NCBI GenBank assembly: GCA_030610515.1
Contig: JAUWRQ010000001.1
Span: 1-16,530, forward strand
DNA from: Candidatus Eiseniibacteriota bacterium
GTDB lineage: Bacteria; Joyebacterota; Joyebacteria; Joyebacterales; Joyebacteraceae
DNA: 16,530 bases
Reading direction: 5' to 3'
Part shown: in pieces, positions 13,680-16,530 of the stretch
Position numbering within the stretch: the stretch's first letter is position 1
Layout of the letters: every line of letters begins with the position of its first letter
Made by a program: the position numbers and the translations under genes
Notes under the pieces: generated by a model
Seen by the model: the letters and a program-made list of their open reading frames with translations, nothing else
Database searches by the model: none
What the model was told of the DNA's origin: nothing

Positions 13680-14423
13680 CTACTTCGCCTTGAGTTTGCT
13701 GCAGGCAGCGCAGCTCGGATCGCGGTCCACGGCGACGACGTCGAAGCGTGGCTCGGCGCCGTCCATGACCAGAAGCTTCCCGGCGAAAACGTTCCCGATC
13801 CCCGTCAGGTACTTGAGGGCCTCCATGGCCTGGAGCGCTCCGAGCGTGCCGGGTGTGCAGCCCGGGATGGCAGGCTCCACCGGAGGGGGCGTGCGAGTGA
13901 CGAAGCACTCGAGGCAAGGCGTCTCTGGGGGCTTCAGGAACGAGAGGTACCCGGTCCAGTCGGCGGCGGCCGCGTAGACCATCGGAACTCGCGCGGCGAT
14001 GCAGGCGCGGTTCAGGGCGAATCTGGTCTCCAGGTTGTCGAGGCAGTCGAGCACGATGTCCGCGCCGGCGATGAGCTCGGGCGCCGTCGCGTGGTCGATC
14101 TCGGTCACGAGTGCGCTCACCTCTATCGACGGATTGAGGGCCGCCAGGCGGTCCCGGGCGAGTTCGGCTTTGGGGCGTCCGACGTCGCGCGGCGTGTAGA
14201 GGAACTGGCGGTTGAGGTTCGAACGTTCCACGGCGTCGGCGTCGCAGACGTCCATTCGCCCGACCCCGGCCGTAGCTAGGTAGACGCCGGCGGCGCAACC
14301 GAGACCGCCGACGCCCGCCAGGAAGACGCGCGCTCCGGCCAGCCGCTCCTGCCCCTTCTGCCCCCAGCCAGGCATCGATAGCTGGCGCGCGTATCGCTCG
14401 AGCTCGTCCTTGGATGGCTTCAA
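13680..14423 (-). CDS. MoeB/ThiF-type E1-like adenylyltransferase
   Basis: This E1-like enzyme activates the C-terminal Gly of a ubiquitin-like sulfur carrier by adenylation. It has about 247 residues. Seen: E-R-Y-A-R-Q-L, nucleotide loop G-V-G-G-L-G-C-A-A, D-A-D-x-V-E-R-S-N-L-N-R-Q-F, K-A-E-L-A-R-D-R, D-C-L-D-N and the P-G-C-T-P-G-T-L-G-A-L-Q-A segment, where family members carry a conserved Cys. Two C-x2-C pairs (C-L-E-C and C-A-A-C) make the zinc site. There is no rhodanese domain. The start is uncertain: TTG at 14423 begins right before the conserved region and is preferred because the 45 codons upstream have poor third-position GC (~60% against ~80%). An in-frame ATG at 14558 would overlap the ubiquitin-like gene by 44 nt. 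Its partner is surely the Gly-Gly protein encoded next door, and the pair probably supplies sulfur for tungstopterin of the adjacent AOR. Confidence 0.85.
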   Translation of the reverse strand: MKPSKDELERYARQLSMPGWGQKGQERLAGARVFLAGVGGLGCAAGVYLATAGVGRMDVCDADAVERSNLNRQFLYTPRDVGRPKAELARDRLAALNPSIEVSALVTEIDHATAPELIAGADIVLDCLDNLETRFALNRACIAARVPMVYAAAADWTGYLSFLKPPETPCLECFVTRTPPPVEPAIPGCTPGTLGALQAMEALKYLTGIGNVFAGKLLVMDGAEPRFDVVAVDRDPSCAACSKLKAK

Positions 14424-14514
14424 TGCGATGTCTGCATGTGTGGCGACGTTGGCGAGTCGACCGTAAGACGTTTGGATCTCCCAACGGAAGGCGTCGCCCG
14501 CATGAGGTGGGTGT

Positions 14515-14754
14515 TCATCCGCCGGAGACCGGAGGCTGGAGAGTGATCGTCTCGCCATCCGACGGCTTGTAGTCGAGCCGTCGGAGCATGCCGTCGGTGA
14601 ACGCGAACGCGACGAACGCCAGCGGGATGCCGAGCGTGGTGAGTATCTCCTTGAGCGTGAGGTCTCCGTCGACCTCTACGCGTCGCGTGTATTCGTCTAC
14701 GTCGGGCTTAAGCTGGTCCCTGAGCTTCCCGCCCGAGCGGAGGTAGATGGTCAC
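14515..14754 (-). CDS. MoaD/ThiS-like ubiquitin-fold sulfur carrier
   Basis: This is a 79-residue beta-grasp protein that ends in P-P-V-S-G-G, the exposed Gly-Gly tail that is adenylated by MoeB-like enzymes and then thiocarboxylated. Other MoaD-like marks are the N-terminal strand T-I-Y-L-R, L-T-L-K-E-I-L-T-T-L-G-I-P, and the C-terminal D-G-E-T-I-T-L-Q-P. The start is a GTG at 14754 with a GAGGA ribosome site 4 nt before it. The gene sits 45 nt after AOR and just ahead of the E1-like gene, as in many AOR clusters. It most likely donates sulfur for the pterin dithiolene; ThiS-type thiazole synthesis is less likely here because no thiG or thiH is adjacent. Confidence 0.88.
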   Translation of the reverse strand: MTIYLRSGGKLRDQLKPDVDEYTRRVEVDGDLTLKEILTTLGIPLAFVAFAFTDGMLRRLDYKPSDGETITLQPPVSGG

Positions 14755-14799
14755 TGCTTCCTCGTTTCGTGCGCCGGCGAACGAAACGACGCTATCCGG

Positions 14800-16530
14800 T
14801 TACATCGCGTTCGGCTTGAGCTTCTCGCCGCGCACCGCAGGTACTCCGTCCTCGAACGGTTCGCCGAGAAGTCCAAGCTTCTCGAGGTTGTCCGCGACTT
14901 GCGGGAGCCCGAGAATCTCCAGGACCTCGCGGGTCGGGTGTCCCTTCTTGTCCCAGCCGCGGTTCTGGTAGTAGTCGTCGAGCATGTACTCGAAGTTCTC
15001 GCGTCCGACGGTATGGCCCTCCGCGGGGCCGTCGGGAATCTTCTCCTCGAGGTGCCTCGTTGGGGCCACGTCGAACTGCCGGCCGGGGCCGCCGTTGCGT
15101 TCGAGGTAGTGCGCGCGGGTGAGGTTCCAGATCTTCTCCGAGACGAGCATGCATTCTTCGAGGGTGACGTCCCATCCGGTGAGCTGGCGGATCGTGTCGA
15201 CGTGCTCCTCCGGTGTGATGTCGAGCTCGCCCCAGAAGAGGCGGCAGCAGCACCACGTGTCGAAGAGCGGGCGGATGTGTTGAAGATAGATGACGACGGG
15301 CGCTTTCCCAACAGGAGTGTCCTGTCCGATCTGGATATCGGCGGTGATGGCCCAGCTCCGGTTGTGGTGCGCACCGATGTCCGACGTGCAGTAAGAGAGG
15401 AGCTGTGCCGAGTACCAGCGCGTGTCGTAACCCGAGAATTCCATGCCCTTGGCCTGTGACGCGAACGCGAGCGTTCCCCGCCCCAGACGCTCGGCAGCGC
15501 CCTTCGTCCCGTACGAGAGCGTCTCACCGATGCCGCGCCGGTCGGCAATCATCCTTATCACGTTCTCGAAGTCGTCGATCTCGCCCCACCTGAGTTCGTG
15601 CCCCTCGAGATCGTCCTTCGTGATGATGCCCTTTTCGTAGCACTCCATCGCGAACCCGATCGTGTTGCCCGAACTCATCGTGTCCAACCCCAAATTGTCA
15701 CACAGCCAGTTCGCGTAGGCGACGTGATGGATGTCCTTCATCCCGCAGCTGCCGCCGCAGAGAGCGATCGTTTCGTACTCCGGGCCCTCGACGTAGGCGT
15801 CGGGCTTGCCGGGGATCTTGGCGACCGAGTACTTGCCGCAGTTCATCCAGCACCCAAAGCACGCCTTGTGCGTGACGAGAATCTCGTCGTGCAGCCTCTC
15901 GCCGCTGATGGCCTCCCAGTGCTCGTGATACGTCGTCTGGAAGTTCCTCGTCGGGAAGCAGCCGTGCTCGTTCGCCCAGCCGACGAACAAGGCGGTCCCG
16001 TATTTCTGCCACGGTTCCATGAGTGGATGAGATTTCGTGCGCTGGATGATGTCGTAGGTGGCCTTCGTCATTGCCTGGAGATCGTGGACGGGCAGCGACT
16101 TCGTTCCGCGGACCGCGATGGCTTTGAGCCTCTTCGACCCCATGACCGCGCCGACGCCGCAGCGGCCTGCCTGTCGTCCGAAGTCGTGCGTGATGCAGGA
16201 GTACACGACACCGTTCTCGCCCGCGGGTCCGATCGTCGCGATCTGGAAGTCCTTGCCGAGGTCGTCTTTCATCCTCTTCTCGAGGTCGAGGGACCCCATG
16301 CCCCAGTAGTCGCCGGCCGGGCGTAGCTCGACCGTGTCGTCATCCATGTACAGATAGACGGGTTCGGGGGAGATCCTCTCGAAGACGACCATGTCATATC
16401 CCGCGTACTTGACCTCGGCGCCCAGCATGCCGCCCATGTTCGAGTCGGCGTGGCCGTTGGTGGCGGGGGAGATGCAGCCGAAGCCGATCTTCGAACCGCA
16501 GGGTGCGAAGGAGCCTGTCATCACGCCCGG
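14800..16530 (-). CDS. Aldehyde ferredoxin oxidoreductase (tungsten enzyme), N-terminus missing
   Basis: The frame is open through the right edge; ~576 residues are visible and, by alignment of the cysteine pattern with the known Pyrococcus AOR, about 65 N-terminal residues are missing. The enzyme oxidises aldehydes to acids with ferredoxin, or runs in reverse. Seen, numbering from the GTG at 16524: D-S-N-M-G-G and E-V-K-Y-A-G-Y-D typical of domain 1; G-P-A-G-E-N; [4Fe-4S] ligands C222-x2-C225-x3-C229 (C-F-G-C-W-M-N-C); V-E-G-P-E-Y-E-T; and S-D-I-G-A-H-H-N-R (381-389), where the catalytic His lies in homologs. The fourth cluster Cys falls in the C-C-C triplet 425-427, 198 residues after C229 against 199 in the archaeal enzyme. 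It is followed by the MoaD-like and MoeB-like genes on the same strand. Substrate specificity is unknown. Confidence 0.92.
   Translation of the reverse strand, partial: PGVMTGSFAPCGSKIGFGCISPATNGHADSNMGGMLGAEVKYAGYDMVVFERISPEPVYLYMDDDTVELRPAGDYWGMGSLDLEKRMKDDLGKDFQIATIGPAGENGVVYSCITHDFGRQAGRCGVGAVMGSKRLKAIAVRGTKSLPVHDLQAMTKATYDIIQRTKSHPLMEPWQKYGTALFVGWANEHGCFPTRNFQTTYHEHWEAISGERLHDEILVTHKACFGCWMNCGKYSVAKIPGKPDAYVEGPEYETIALCGGSCGMKDIHHVAYANWLCDNLGLDTMSSGNTIGFAMECYEKGIITKDDLEGHELRWGEIDDFENVIRMIADRRGIGETLSYGTKGAAERLGRGTLAFASQAKGMEFSGYDTRWYSAQLLSYCTSDIGAHHNRSWAITADIQIGQDTPVGKAPVVIYLQHIRPLFDTWCCCRLFWGELDITPEEHVDTIRQLTGWDVTLEECMLVSEKIWNLTRAHYLERNGGPGRQFDVAPTRHLEEKIPDGPAEGHTVGRENFEYMLDDYYQNRGWDKKGHPTREVLEILGLPQVADNLEKLGLLGEPFEDGVPAVRGEKLKPNAM

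Noticed and set aside
15598..16326. Plus-strand 242-codon frame opposite the AOR gene
   Set aside because: Antisense to a well-conserved AOR region; no recognisable domain.
1..16530. CRISPR array, tRNA, rRNA, integrase or insertion-sequence transposase
   Set aside because: No regularly spaced repeats of CRISPR type, no tRNA-like fold and no transposase or integrase motifs were found on either strand.

Overview
The window is GC-rich, and its genes start mostly from strong Shine-Dalgarno sites. Two secreted proteins end in the FlgD-Ig-like tail (N-P-[FY]...G-V-Y-x-Y/W...K-M-x-x-[IL]-K) that is common in the FCB superphylum and related uncultured phyla such as Eisenbacteria-like lineages. Together with cytochrome, tungsten-enzyme and citrate-lyase genes, this suggests an uncultured, anaerobic or facultative FCB-type bacterium. 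The taxonomic call is inference; there is no rRNA gene.

Left part (1-3370): the 3' end of a secreted protein with a FlgD-like tail, a strong intrinsic terminator, then a textbook sigma70 promoter (TTGACA, 17 bp, TATACT). The promoter drives a roughly 230-nt structured leader and a secreted beta-sandwich protein, which has its own terminator.

Centre (3370-8593): a soluble hybrid histidine kinase (PAS-PAS-GAF-HisKA-HATPase-REC) on the minus strand. It is divergent from a two-gene redox unit made of a cytochrome P460-type haem protein and a four-helix membrane protein with a C-terminal cytochrome c domain. A second small secreted protein with a FlgD-like tail follows. The divergent spacer is rich in palindromes and repeats.

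Right part (8777-13443): three tightly packed genes. The first is a fused (LeuC+LeuD) aconitase/isopropylmalate-dehydratase-family enzyme, the second a CitD-CitE fusion, and the third CitF. Together they form a compact hydratase plus citrate-lyase-type complex. The likely reaction is a tricarboxylate or branched hydroxyacid (citrate or citramalate) being made from its isomer or alkene and cleaved to acetate plus a 2-oxoacid. No ligase or prosthetic-group genes are visible in the window.

Far right (13680-16530, minus strand): an aldehyde ferredoxin oxidoreductase (tungsten enzyme, cut by the window edge), a MoaD/ThiS-like protein ending in Gly-Gly, and a MoeB/ThiF-like E1 activating enzyme, a typical AOR-cofactor cluster. 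It converges on the citrate-lyase operon, and the gap holds a large hairpin and a 48-bp direct repeat.
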